Positions 52,013 through 61,192 of a DNA stretch of 64,000 bases are shown piece by piece (positions within the stretch are counted from its first letter, which is position 1; the number at the start of each line of letters is the position of its first letter). The notes beneath the pieces were generated by a model. It was not told the origin of the DNA, did no database searches, and worked only from the letters and a program-made list of their open reading frames with translations. This stretch comes from Phascolarctobacterium_A sp902463975. GTDB lineage: Bacteria > Bacillota > Negativicutes > Acidaminococcales > Acidaminococcaceae. The stretch lies in assembly GCF_902463975.1 (NCBI RefSeq), contig NZ_CABQHJ010000003.1:40523-104522 (forward strand), in the 5' to 3' direction. A program made the translations under genes and the position numbers.

Positions 52013-52852
52013 TCATTTTACAGGTATTGATAATTTAAAAACATATTCATTCTTGTCATTAGTAATCCAATAGTCCTTTTCAAAAGAAACTATTGTATCA
52101 CCATTTATCTCAAGTTCATTACGTTCAATAAATTGAAAACACTTTTTTATCCATGCTTCACAACAATGATGATAGTTACCCTTTCCATATATCGAAACAT
52201 AGCATTGATTTTTTGTCTTATGATTAACCAGTTTTCGAAAATCATCAATACAATTATAATTATCCATAGCAAAGAACCTGCTTACAGGACTACATTGAAA
52301 CTTTTTGGTGTTATCCTGACTCAAAAACCAACCTGTAGTCAAATCACAGTTATTAAGCCTAAAAAGATTTTTCAGGAAATTTAACCTTATAATAAGGTTA
52401 TTTTTATCCCCATCCATCGAAGATAGATTTTGAGAAACATACATTTCATATTCAGGCAGTTGTTCCAATAAAACTCTATCCAATATCAGATTTCTTATGT
52501 GGTCCGTTTTCCTAAGAATAGTTTGCACACTTAGCATTTTTGCCATAAGTTCTTTCTGTTCAAGGATTAATTCTTCTTCTTTTTTCCTCAAAAGATTACT
52601 TACGATGTTTTCATCACGGTAATGCAAAAACTCACGTATATCCTTTATAGAAAAACCTAATCGTCTCATGCAAACAATCATTTCTAACACATGATGTTCC
52701 GCTAAAGAATAATACGCATAATTATTATCTTGGTTTCTTTTAGCAGGCTTTAACAGCTTTTCTTTTTCATAGTAACTCAATGTTTGCTTAGAAATATTAG
52801 CAAGCTTTGCAATTTCGCCAGATGTAAATGTATTTCTAATTGATTTTACCAT
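52013..52852 (-). CDS. MerR-family regulator with effector-binding domain
   Basis: A 279-residue regulator. The N-terminal 75 residues are the MerR winged helix (FTSGEIAKLANISKQTLSYY then YAYYSLAEHHVLEMI), followed by a dimer helix and a 150-residue C-terminal domain of the GyrI-like effector-binding type. Longer MerR proteins of this kind sense small organic ligands more often than bare metal ions. It is the last gene of the operon after the binding protein (11-base gap), so it probably controls its own operon in response to the transported compound. Confidence 0.85.
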   Translation of the reverse strand: MVKSIRNTFTSGEIAKLANISKQTLSYYEKEKLLKPAKRNQDNNYAYYSLAEHHVLEMIVCMRRLGFSIKDIREFLHYRDENIVSNLLRKKEEELILEQKELMAKMLSVQTILRKTDHIRNLILDRVLLEQLPEYEMYVSQNLSSMDGDKNNLIIRLNFLKNLFRLNNCDLTTGWFLSQDNTKKFQCSPVSRFFAMDNYNCIDDFRKLVNHKTKNQCYVSIYGKGNYHHCCEAWIKKCFQFIERNELEINGDTIVSFEKDYWITNDKNEYVFKLSIPVK

Positions 52853-52863
52853 GGTACCCCTTC

Positions 52864-53859
52864 TTAATAACCCTTTAACAATTTTTCTTCCTTCATATCA
52901 AAAGTAGGTCCATAAATACTATTATACAATCCCTTGATAGCATAAACACAGTTCTGCGAATTTGAATAAATATACCTATCAGGTATCGCTATTACTCTTT
53001 TCATTCCTTTCAGATGTTGAAAAGCAGGATCTTCTAAAAATTCTTTTCTAAACTGAACATCTTTGGGTTCTTCATATTCTCTACCTGCAGAAACAAGAAA
53101 AACATCAGGATTTGAGGCTATGATAGATTCTTTGGTTACGGTTTCGCCATAATGTATTCCCTGCATGCTAATTGCATTTCTTATTCCGGCATGCTTACAA
53201 ATATCATCATAGACACAGCCTATTCCTCCATACTGTCTCATTCTGGATGCTAACATAACAACCGGCTGTTCAGCTTGTTTTAATTGAATTTTATCACGAA
53301 CTTCTGCTAGCTGTCTATCCATTTCACGTATTAATTTATCACCGTTTTCTTCCTTACCCATAGCCTGAGACATTAGTCTTATGTTATACCTGATATCATC
53401 AATGCTATTGGGACCTCTACAGACAACTGTCTTTATACCCATTGCTCTATAAGATTCAATAACATTTTTATCTAAAGTATCAGGTACAAAGATAACCTGA
53501 GGATTCATCGCCATAATTGACTCTTCACCGAGTTGCTTAAATAACCTATATTCTGTCTTTATATTCTTTGTTTCCTCAGCAATATACGAAATTGCTGAAT
53601 CCTTGTCAAGGTAATTTTTAGCTACTAAATAATCGGCAGGCGCAATTCCTAAAAGAATAGTGTCATACGTAAGATTATAACACAAAACTCTCGTAGGCTT
53701 AGCATCGAAAATAGTTTTATATCCTAAATTATCAATAACGAAATAACTATCTTGTCTGTTCGTCTGATTAATACCTACGAAACTTACAATGATTAAGCAA
53801 CTCAAAACTAGTATAACAATGGCGAAAAATATTCTATATATTTTATTATCACTATTCAT
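52864..53859 (-). CDS. Membrane-anchored Peripla_BP_2 substrate-binding protein
   Basis: A 331-residue binding protein of the iron-complex, heme or cobalamin class. It has a single N-terminal membrane anchor (IFFAIVILVLSCLIIVSFVG) in place of a clean lipobox, then the fold start IDNLGYKTIFDAKPTRVLC, and AMNPQVIFVPDTLDKNVI in the middle. No permease or ATPase follows, so it may pass its ligand to the FecCD importer elsewhere or present it to the CobN-like enzyme. It overlaps the CobN-like stop by 8 bases. Confidence 0.82.
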   Translation of the reverse strand: MNSDNKIYRIFFAIVILVLSCLIIVSFVGINQTNRQDSYFVIDNLGYKTIFDAKPTRVLCYNLTYDTILLGIAPADYLVAKNYLDKDSAISYIAEETKNIKTEYRLFKQLGEESIMAMNPQVIFVPDTLDKNVIESYRAMGIKTVVCRGPNSIDDIRYNIRLMSQAMGKEENGDKLIREMDRQLAEVRDKIQLKQAEQPVVMLASRMRQYGGIGCVYDDICKHAGIRNAISMQGIHYGETVTKESIIASNPDVFLVSAGREYEEPKDVQFRKEFLEDPAFQHLKGMKRVIAIPDRYIYSNSQNCVYAIKGLYNSIYGPTFDMKEEKLLKGY

Positions 53860-56800
53860 CGCTCAATTCCTCTAAATCACCCTCAATTTCTAAAAACTCT
53901 TGTAGTAGAGCACTCTCAATTTCTTTAGGCGTATTCCATAAACCTCTTTGTTTTGCTTCTAACAAAACAGTACACATTTTTCTTAAAGCCCATGGGTTTA
54001 CTTTTTTTAACCATGCATTGACATCTTTTGAAAGGACATACATTTTAGTCAAATCATTATACATCCAATCCTCAATAACATTGCTGGTTGCATCCCAAGC
54101 AAAGCTATGACTTACAATATTACATAAATCAGCTGCACCCTTATATCCATGTTTCTTCATTCCCTGAATAAATTTAGGATTCAGTACTTGAGATAAGTAT
54201 AACTGTTTCATTTCCTCTGATAAACTTTGAACACTAACAGCATCCTTTTTAGACAAATTCCCACAAAATGACTTTGGAACTTTTCCTGATAAACTACGTA
54301 CTGCAGCAATCATGCCACCATGAAACGCATTATAATCATCTGATTCTAACATTGTTGTCTCGTAATGATCTTCATTTTTTAGCGTTAAATCAACTTTGCT
54401 GAGCTGTTTAGAGAAAACTTCCGGCAGAAATTGACCTTTAATGTTCTTACCATAAGCATAACTTCCCCAAGATACATATATCTCTCTTAAATCATCAATA
54501 CTTTGCCAGTTTCTGCTTTCTATTGCCAAATTAACACCAGCACCATAAGTTCCAGGTGCACTACCAAAAATCCTGCATTGCAAATTATCGTAGTTTGTCA
54601 TTTCTAATTCATTTGAGTCCTCCATTATATGCTTACGCGGGTAATTAACATCACCATCCTCATCTAATTTCATAATACATTTAATACATTCATCCAAGTA
54701 TTCTACAGTAGGATACAACGAATCTCTATACATACCGCTTATTCGCGCTATAACATCTATACGTGGTCTTTTCAAAACGTCTAACGGGATAACCTTAAAA
54801 CCACTTATTCTCCCATTAGTATTCCATTCTGGCGAAACACCTAAAAGCGCCATTGCCTGAGCTATATCGCAGCCTTTGGTACGCATATTGGTGCCTGACC
54901 AAAATATCATAGCAATACGTTCGGGATATCTTCCTTCTTCCTCAATATACTGTTGTATAACCTGATTTGCTAATTCCTGGCCAATAATCCATGCTGACTT
55001 GGAAGGTAGTAACCTTGGATCCACACCATAAAAATTTTTACCACTTGGAAGACAATCCAGCATACCTGTTGAAGGGGCACCGGATAAGCCACTTTCAATA
55101 TAGCAACCATCTAAACCTTTAAGTATATTTGTTATTTCTTCATCAGTATGGCTCAACTTATCCAGAACAATTTCTTTAAGTTCATTGTTACCCTGAGTAA
55201 AACTATTAATCAGATTTCTTAAATCCGCTTCAGAACCTAAATCACCTAATATATGCAAACCTGTTCTACATTGATTTGAAGATATTTTCTCAAGATAAGC
55301 ATGTAAATTCTCCATCTGCTCACAAAAATCAATTTCATTTTCCTTATTACAAAAACATTTCATATCTTCCTTAAGCAGTAATTCAGATATTACTTGCTCT
55401 AATTGCGAAACTGTAGAACTTTGTAATCTATAGGCTTCTAAATACTGCTCTACCAAATCATATAGTTCCCGCATTTCACCATATAATCCGGCTTCTTCAC
55501 AAGGAGCCGGTAAATGATCAACTAATACTGCAGCGCCACGCCTTTTCGCCTGCAGTCCTTCGCATGTAATAGAAATTAAATACGGATATATATTAGGAAG
55601 ACTATCTATAGCCAAATAAGGATAACTAGCTCTGCATAAGCCAGTGCTTTTACCAGGTAACCATTCAAGACTACCATGAGTACCAAGATGTATTACTGCA
55701 TCAGCTTTAAATACTTCCACCAACCATCTATAAAAAGCCAAATAGTAATGTGTAGGCGGTATATCTCCATTGTGAAAACTTTTTTGAATATCACCAAAAG
55801 CAATTCTTGGCGGTTGGACTCCTATGAATATATTTCCTTGTTTAAACCCTGCAATTTTAAATTCTTCTTCTGTATCAGTAAGAAACGAATTTCCGGGCAT
55901 TTCACCCCAATTATTTTTTATATGGTTTCTAGTGTCCACGCCTAAATTTTCATACCATTGTTTATAACTACCAACAGGATATTTACCACATGGCTCAAGA
56001 TCTGATTTAAAAAATTCAACCTCATTAGTAAAACTAGAAAGCAGTTTTTCGGCAAGCCATCCTGATTCCTTAGGTAATTCATCAGTTTTATAGCCAGCTT
56101 TTTGAAGGTTTTCTAAAATCACTTCTCCGCTGCGAAGAGAATCCAAACCCATAGCAGTTCCGATTGTAGCATTTCCTGCAGGATAATTATGAAAAATAAG
56201 AGCTATCCTTTTATCTTTATTTTGCTTGAGTTTCAACTGTGCCCAACAATAAGCTCTTTTTGCCATTAGTTTTATATTATCATAAATTGGCACCATAGTT
56301 ACCAGAGTACCATCTTTTTTTTGTCCAGCTAATGGTACACCATGTACAACTCCATCGAATTCCGGCATAATAATATTTGCTTGAAGCTCGTTTTCATTTA
56401 AACCATAACTAGACGCTTCCCAGCTTTCTACATCTTGCAAAAGTATTTCACCTTGAAGTATCGGTATATTTAGTTTCTTCAATAAATCTTTATCTTCAAT
56501 ATCTCTGCCAACTGTCAGAGAAAACCATAAGCAATTTATTAATACTTGTGGTATAAATGCACCTTTTAAACAGGCTAATTCTAAAAAATTATTTTCAAAA
56601 CCTGGTATATTTCTCTCTCTATCACGATTCCAATGAGAAAAAATAGGCAACACATTACAGTCCAATTGTCGTAATTCATTAATCAAGCTATCTATGTATG
56701 AAGTATGTCCCCAAGCCCAATGTTCCCTAGGAAAGTTAATCGCTACAGTGGGCAAAGAAGGATTATAATACTTCTCATAAAAAGCTTCTTTCGTCAAAAC

Positions 56801-57274
56801 ATTATCCGCTTCCGGTATGTAAATTCCAGACCAAGCCAATTCTTTAGGATTTTTGTAAATCACATTGATATTTAGAAGATTATTGAGCAAATACAAGTAT
56901 AAATTTTTTATATTGTACATGCCACCATTATTCATATACGAAGCTACTTGGTTAGCTATCTCATTGTTTAGTAAATTTATTATCTTATTGTTACCATAAG
57001 TAAAATTTGCTACTAACGGAATACCTTTCTCTTGAGCAATTCTAAGCATATGGAGGACTCTCTTGTCATCGTTTTGTCCCATCCAATTGATAAGTATACC
57101 CTTACAATCTTTGTTTATATCATTGCTATCTATATATGTTTTTTCTGTCCCGCTAAATAACTTAAATTTTATATTACTTTCATTTAGTTCATTGCTTGCA
57201 GCAACATTTTTCCAGGCAGCAATATAATACGGATTAACACTTTCTTTATTAGATACGAACAAAATATAATTCAT
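53852..57274 (-). CDS. CobN/HmuS/BchH-family metal-tetrapyrrole chelatase large subunit
   Basis: A 1140-residue protein of the CobN/BchH family. The family core motif HLGTHGSLEWLPGK lies near residue 530, with SITCEGLQAKRRGAAVLVDH, SWGSYAYGKN and GMKKHGYKGAADLCN further on. Family members insert cobalt or magnesium into tetrapyrroles, but the Bacteroidetes member HmuS, encoded next to a heme TonB receptor, is reported to take iron out of heme without oxygen. Here the neighbours are a TonB receptor and a binding protein, with no CobS/CobT or ChlI/ChlD partner and no corrin-synthesis genes in the window. I therefore favour a HmuS-like metal-removing role. No signal peptide is visible, so it should act in the cytoplasm. 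Confidence 0.82.
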   Translation of the reverse strand: MNYILFVSNKESVNPYYIAAWKNVAASNELNESNIKFKLFSGTEKTYIDSNDINKDCKGILINWMGQNDDKRVLHMLRIAQEKGIPLVANFTYGNNKIINLLNNEIANQVASYMNNGGMYNIKNLYLYLLNNLLNINVIYKNPKELAWSGIYIPEADNVLTKEAFYEKYYNPSLPTVAINFPREHWAWGHTSYIDSLINELRQLDCNVLPIFSHWNRDRERNIPGFENNFLELACLKGAFIPQVLINCLWFSLTVGRDIEDKDLLKKLNIPILQGEILLQDVESWEASSYGLNENELQANIIMPEFDGVVHGVPLAGQKKDGTLVTMVPIYDNIKLMAKRAYCWAQLKLKQNKDKRIALIFHNYPAGNATIGTAMGLDSLRSGEVILENLQKAGYKTDELPKESGWLAEKLLSSFTNEVEFFKSDLEPCGKYPVGSYKQWYENLGVDTRNHIKNNWGEMPGNSFLTDTEEEFKIAGFKQGNIFIGVQPPRIAFGDIQKSFHNGDIPPTHYYLAFYRWLVEVFKADAVIHLGTHGSLEWLPGKSTGLCRASYPYLAIDSLPNIYPYLISITCEGLQAKRRGAAVLVDHLPAPCEEAGLYGEMRELYDLVEQYLEAYRLQSSTVSQLEQVISELLLKEDMKCFCNKENEIDFCEQMENLHAYLEKISSNQCRTGLHILGDLGSEADLRNLINSFTQGNNELKEIVLDKLSHTDEEITNILKGLDGCYIESGLSGAPSTGMLDCLPSGKNFYGVDPRLLPSKSAWIIGQELANQVIQQYIEEEGRYPERIAMIFWSGTNMRTKGCDIAQAMALLGVSPEWNTNGRISGFKVIPLDVLKRPRIDVIARISGMYRDSLYPTVEYLDECIKCIMKLDEDGDVNYPRKHIMEDSNELEMTNYDNLQCRIFGSAPGTYGAGVNLAIESRNWQSIDDLREIYVSWGSYAYGKNIKGQFLPEVFSKQLSKVDLTLKNEDHYETTMLESDDYNAFHGGMIAAVRSLSGKVPKSFCGNLSKKDAVSVQSLSEEMKQLYLSQVLNPKFIQGMKKHGYKGAADLCNIVSHSFAWDATSNVIEDWMYNDLTKMYVLSKDVNAWLKKVNPWALRKMCTVLLEAKQRGLWNTPKEIESALLQEFLEIEGDLEELSDE

Positions 57275-57301
57275 AAGTCCTCCATACGCATAATAATTAA
57301 A

Positions 57302-59419
57302 TTAGAACCTGTAATTAAGTTCTACAGAATATGTACGTCCAGGTTGATAATAATAATTAAAGAAATCTCTATCTAAAATATTATTTACCGATGCAGTTAA
57401 AGTATAGTTCTTGTTAAATGAATAACTAATATCCATATTCATAATAAAGTATGGATCGTATGAACCATAAACTCCATTAACTGTATCACTGTTATCTGTT
57501 TTGCTGAATCGTTTGCTGATGTATTCTCCTGTTAGCATGCCGCTCCATTTATCATCACTATAGGTAACACCTGCACGAAATACTTCTTTAGGAATAGCCG
57601 TAACATATTTATCCTTCTCAGTCGCCTTTAAAGCTTTTTTTATTACAGGATTTTGATAGGTATAATTTAAAAAGGCACTCCATTTATCATCAAAATTATG
57701 ATTTAATTCCAGTTCAAAGCCTTTCGCTTCTGCTTCACCAGCGTTTTGGTAGCATGTAGCATTCATACCATCTACCACGCCTAAAGAGTTTTTATACAGC
57801 AAGCCTTTATACTTTGTATCATAAACAGATACACCTATTGCAGACTTATTGTTTAAATCTTTCTTATAGCCCAATTCAAAAGTCTCAGCCTTTTGTGGTT
57901 TAAGATTAGGATTTGCAATATTATAGACATTGGAGCTATAACTGGAAGAATACATTCTATATAATGACGGAGCTTCAAAAGCTTTACCCCATGACAAATA
58001 TACACTGCTGTCAGCTTCCGGTTTATACATAACGCTTAAGCTAGGACTCCAATTATCATAAGTAGACTCGTCATAATTAATGGCTTCAGTTTTATTAGGT
58101 AACAGAATTCTTCCGTCTGTAGACCATTTATCATAGCGTAAGCCTGCTGTAGCTGTCCATCTGTCAGAAAATTTATGCTCATCCATAACATAAGCAGAGA
58201 AAGATTTATTAGTTCCGCTAGCCATAGAATCCACTGCTATCTTACTGTCACTGTTAAACTTATCTGCCAACTTATAGACAGTAGCATCCATCTTATCTTT
58301 TCTGTAGTTTAAGCCAAATACTGCATTGTTATTAGCAGAAATTGTTTGGTTTTTTTGTAAATCAAAAGAAAATCTGGTATTTGGTTTAGATGAATCAGTT
58401 GCTTTAGAAATACTTGTATCATGCTGCTTGTATTGATCACTATAACCTACTACAGCTTTCCAGCCATTTTCGCTATCATTATAGGTCATGTTATATTTAT
58501 TAGACGCTTTTTCACCCGGAGTAGAAAAATATGTTCCTGCCTTCTTTATAATATCATCACCAAAATAACTTGTGGGCGCAGAATAAGAATACTCATATTC
58601 ATTTTTAGTAAAATCTAAAGCTAAAGATTTAGATTCATCGAAATGGTATTTGAACCCAACTCCAACAGTGTTTTCATCCCATTGTCTTTTACCCTTATTG
58701 CCGATTATCCATCTCTTCGCTCCGGTGTTAGTAGTAGTAGTTTCAGCTCCAATAACAGCTTTAGAGCTCAAAACCGGATCGGTAATATAACCGTCTGTTT
58801 TTTTCTTTTCGTAATTAACATTAAAATCTAATTTATCACTGGCTTTTCCGGCAACATATAAGCTATGATTTTGAGTATTATTAGATCCATATGACAATTT
58901 TAAATTGACGGATGTTTTATCCACATCTTTAGTGATAATATTAATTACACCGGCAAGTGCGTTACCACCATAAAGAACAGATGCAGGTCCACGAAGTACT
59001 TCTACCCTTTTTACCATATCTACAGGAATAGCAGACCATGTTACAGAACCATTATAAGAATCATTTACCTGAACACCATCGACCAATACTGCTACAGAAT
59101 TCGCTGCATTAACACCTCTCATTACTGTCTGAGAAGTAGTTGAACCAATCCCGCTTAAACGACCTACATACACTCCCGGAATCTTGACAAATGCTTCATC
59201 CAAATTATTGATATGCATCTTATTTAAATCTTTATCAGTAATAACACTGACACTGGCAGCAGTATCTAATAATTTCTTTTCACTACGTGTAGCCGACACC
59301 ACCATTTCATCTAAAACAAAATTTTCATCAAGTACATCATTATTCTGTGCAAAAGCATTCATAGAACTGCCTAAAACAACTAACATCATTAATGTACTAC
59401 TTACTCGCTTAGTACTCAT
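57302..59419 (-). CDS. TonB-dependent outer-membrane receptor
   Basis: A 705-residue outer-membrane channel. The ATG at 59419 follows GGAG at 7 bases and opens a signal peptide (MMLVVLGSSMNAFA). A plug domain follows near residues 35-160 (MVVSATRSEKKLLDT, VAVLVDGVQVND, VEVLRGPASVLYGGNALAGV). The rest is a beta-barrel ending in a C-terminal aromatic strand (YSVELNYRF). The motif pair FEAPSLYRMY ... NPNLKPQKAE near residues 490-510 resembles FRAP/NPNL of heme receptors, but the histidine usually between them is missing. Cobalamin or another tetrapyrrole is thus as likely a ligand as heme. TonB/ExbBD are not in the window. Confidence 0.95.
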   Translation of the reverse strand: MSTKRVSSTLMMLVVLGSSMNAFAQNNDVLDENFVLDEMVVSATRSEKKLLDTAASVSVITDKDLNKMHINNLDEAFVKIPGVYVGRLSGIGSTTSQTVMRGVNAANSVAVLVDGVQVNDSYNGSVTWSAIPVDMVKRVEVLRGPASVLYGGNALAGVINIITKDVDKTSVNLKLSYGSNNTQNHSLYVAGKASDKLDFNVNYEKKKTDGYITDPVLSSKAVIGAETTTTNTGAKRWIIGNKGKRQWDENTVGVGFKYHFDESKSLALDFTKNEYEYSYSAPTSYFGDDIIKKAGTYFSTPGEKASNKYNMTYNDSENGWKAVVGYSDQYKQHDTSISKATDSSKPNTRFSFDLQKNQTISANNNAVFGLNYRKDKMDATVYKLADKFNSDSKIAVDSMASGTNKSFSAYVMDEHKFSDRWTATAGLRYDKWSTDGRILLPNKTEAINYDESTYDNWSPSLSVMYKPEADSSVYLSWGKAFEAPSLYRMYSSSYSSNVYNIANPNLKPQKAETFELGYKKDLNNKSAIGVSVYDTKYKGLLYKNSLGVVDGMNATCYQNAGEAEAKGFELELNHNFDDKWSAFLNYTYQNPVIKKALKATEKDKYVTAIPKEVFRAGVTYSDDKWSGMLTGEYISKRFSKTDNSDTVNGVYGSYDPYFIMNMDISYSFNKNYTLTASVNNILDRDFFNYYYQPGRTYSVELNYRF

Positions 59420-59465
59420 ACTACAGCTCCTTTCTGATATCAAATACTACTTTTCTATTCGTAAC

Positions 59466-59508
59466 AATACTAACGATATATTATATCGTTGACAGTATTA
59501 TAAACCAA
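59466..59508 (-). promoter_or_regulatory. Promoter and palindromic operator of the TonB receptor operon
   Basis: On the minus strand TTGGTT (59508-59503) and TATAAT (59485-59480) are 17 bases apart. The -10 lies inside the 19-base palindrome AACGATATA-A-TATATCGTT (59472-59490). Flanking AATACT and AGTATT extend the symmetry with a 3-base bulge. A protein bound there would cover the -10 box. Confidence 0.75.
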
Positions 59509-59806
59509 ATAGCAGCATGGCAGTCAACTGTTTTTTTATCTACTGCAATTACAGTCTTAATAGGCTTTATAATAAATTCAGTTTCAATAACTATTGTTCT
59601 TATTAATCAAAATAAATTTTATTTTGATATGTACTATAAAAGGCGCATACTAAAACCAACTACTTACTATGTACTTTGGCGTAATTACTATAAATCAGAT
59701 ACTCATTTACTCTGCTATAGAAATATAAATACGGAAGCGTATAGTATATAAGCCATTGTCTATGTAATGCATTTGCTTAAACGTTACTTTAGAAAATGTG
59801 CGCAAT
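59509..59806. other. Intergenic region between TonB receptor promoter and RNA-repair operon
   Basis: About 300 AT-rich bases. No riboswitch core, gene or repeat is seen. Confidence 0.5.
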
Positions 59807-59858
59807 CAAAAAGACCTGATAAAATTAGCTATCAACTAATATTATTAGGTCCTTTTTT
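59807..59858 (-). terminator. Terminator of the RNA-repair operon
   Basis: On the minus strand AGGACCTAATAA pairs with TTTATCAGGTCT around a 17-base loop and ends in TTTTT, downstream of the Pnkp-like gene. Confidence 0.75.
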
Positions 59859-59862
59859 ATAT

Positions 59863-59972
59863 TACTCTATATTAAAGCCAAAAAAATCTGCCACACATTT
59901 TTCCGGGTGATACATAGCTTCAATAACACGCATGCCTTCGTGATGCCAAAAATCTGATTTTCCAGGCTCGCT
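59863..59972 (-). pseudogene. Open-frame remnant downstream of the Pnkp-like gene
   Basis: A frame without a start reads EPGKSDFWHHEGMRVIEAMY, then HPEKCVADFFGFNIE and stop. It has protein-like composition and ends right at the terminator, so it may be the tail of a lost gene of the operon. I do not recognise the family. Confidence 0.35.
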
Positions 59973-59992
59973 TCAAATTCAGCTTTTGATAT

Positions 59993-61174
59993 TCATAGCA
60001 GTTTGCTCGAAGCAATCATCTTCGTCACAAAGCCATCCTCGCTAAGCTCCAGCGCCCGCAGCTGACCGCCCATTTCCACCGCTCCGTCCAGATTAAAGCA
60101 ATGCTCGTTAACCTCCGCCGGCACGCCCTCATAATTACGGTGTCCGTGAACCTGATACTCATTTGCAGCTGCGTGCTTGGCAAAGGACATATCAACATCC
60201 AAAGCATCCTCATACACGCCAGTGCCGTAAATCAGCTCCGCTGTTGCCACCAAGGATAAATTCTCCGGCATCCGCGCCAAGCCGCCATGACTGACCAAAA
60301 CCTTTTTCCCCTGATATATATAGCAGAAGCACTGCGATAATTTCCTGTAAAAATTATATACAGCCTTCCTGCTCAGGCCTGCTTGCGCCATCTCCGGTGC
60401 CGTCTGCATGCGGAACTCCTTCGAAGCAACGCCATCTACCAAGCCGTAATCACGCAAATGAGCTTCATGGTTACCTTCCAGCAACGTAACGTTATCTAAT
60501 GCGGCAAGCTGCAGCAGTAATTGCAGAACCTCGGCATTCTCGCTGCCTCTGTCGATGTAATCGCCAAGGAAAATATAGTAGTTCTGCGGATTTATTTCCT
60601 CAAGATATTCCTTCAGCGGCTTATAACAGCCATGAATATCACCGATATGAATTACCTTTTTATAGGCAGATAAATCGCGTGGCTTGTACCAAATTTGCGA
60701 AAGCTCCTCCGGTTTAATTACGGTAATGCCGGACGGAACCTTATTATCCGTCAGCTGAGCATACATTCTTTCAATAACATTTTCCGGAACCTGTTTGTAT
60801 TCCTCACGCAGCATATTCCTTTTCTTTGCTTCTTCCAATGTAATATCAGTAAAATCAACCACATAAATGCGATATTTATACTCATTGGCGAGCTTTTTAT
60901 ACGCAGTCATATCTCTGCCGCGGATGTTGGTAGCATCCACAACCGTAAAGCAGCCACGCTTCATGCGCTCCTCCAGTGTCTGCAGCAAAAATGGCCACAT
61001 CTGCTTGTCAAAATGCTGGCTGATGCACCATCTGCCTGCATTATCCAGCATCGGCGAAGCATATAGAAGACGTAACGCATCCGCGCTCAATGTATAAGGC
61101 TCCAGCCCCTGCTCCTTTATAAACGTGCTCTTGCCGGAGCCCGGCACACCACGCATCAATAATAAAATTCTCAT
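59993..61174 (-). CDS. Pnkp-like polynucleotide kinase-phosphatase (no ligase domain)
   Basis: A 393-residue end-healing enzyme. Residues 1-165 are a P-loop kinase (MRGVPGSGKST at the N-terminus, TVVDATNIRGRDM near 80). Residues about 170-390 are a calcineurin-type phosphatase (HIGDIHGCYKPL near 176, GDYIDRGSENAEVL near 204, LEGNHEAHLRDYG near 235). Bacterial Pnkp of the Pnkp-Hen1 system has the same two domains plus a C-terminal ligase of several hundred residues, absent here. It should phosphorylate 5' ends and remove 3' or cyclic phosphates of broken RNA. The ATG at 61174 follows AAGGTG. It lies 18 bases after the Thg1-like gene. Confidence 0.9.
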   Translation of the reverse strand: MRILLLMRGVPGSGKSTFIKEQGLEPYTLSADALRLLYASPMLDNAGRWCISQHFDKQMWPFLLQTLEERMKRGCFTVVDATNIRGRDMTAYKKLANEYKYRIYVVDFTDITLEEAKKRNMLREEYKQVPENVIERMYAQLTDNKVPSGITVIKPEELSQIWYKPRDLSAYKKVIHIGDIHGCYKPLKEYLEEINPQNYYIFLGDYIDRGSENAEVLQLLLQLAALDNVTLLEGNHEAHLRDYGLVDGVASKEFRMQTAPEMAQAGLSRKAVYNFYRKLSQCFCYIYQGKKVLVSHGGLARMPENLSLVATAELIYGTGVYEDALDVDMSFAKHAAANEYQVHGHRNYEGVPAEVNEHCFNLDGAVEMGGQLRALELSEDGFVTKMIASSKLL

Positions 61175-61192
61175 ATCAATCACCTTACTTAA

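Noticed and set aside
53852..57274. Annotation as aerobic cobaltochelatase CobN for B12 synthesis
   Set aside because: No CobS/CobT or corrin-synthesis gene is nearby and the operon is built around an outer-membrane receptor; kept only as an alternative.
59420..59806. Second cobalamin riboswitch upstream of the TonB receptor
   Set aside because: TonB receptors for B12 often have one, but the CCGCAACTGTAA core and the AGTC..TGCC box are both absent here.
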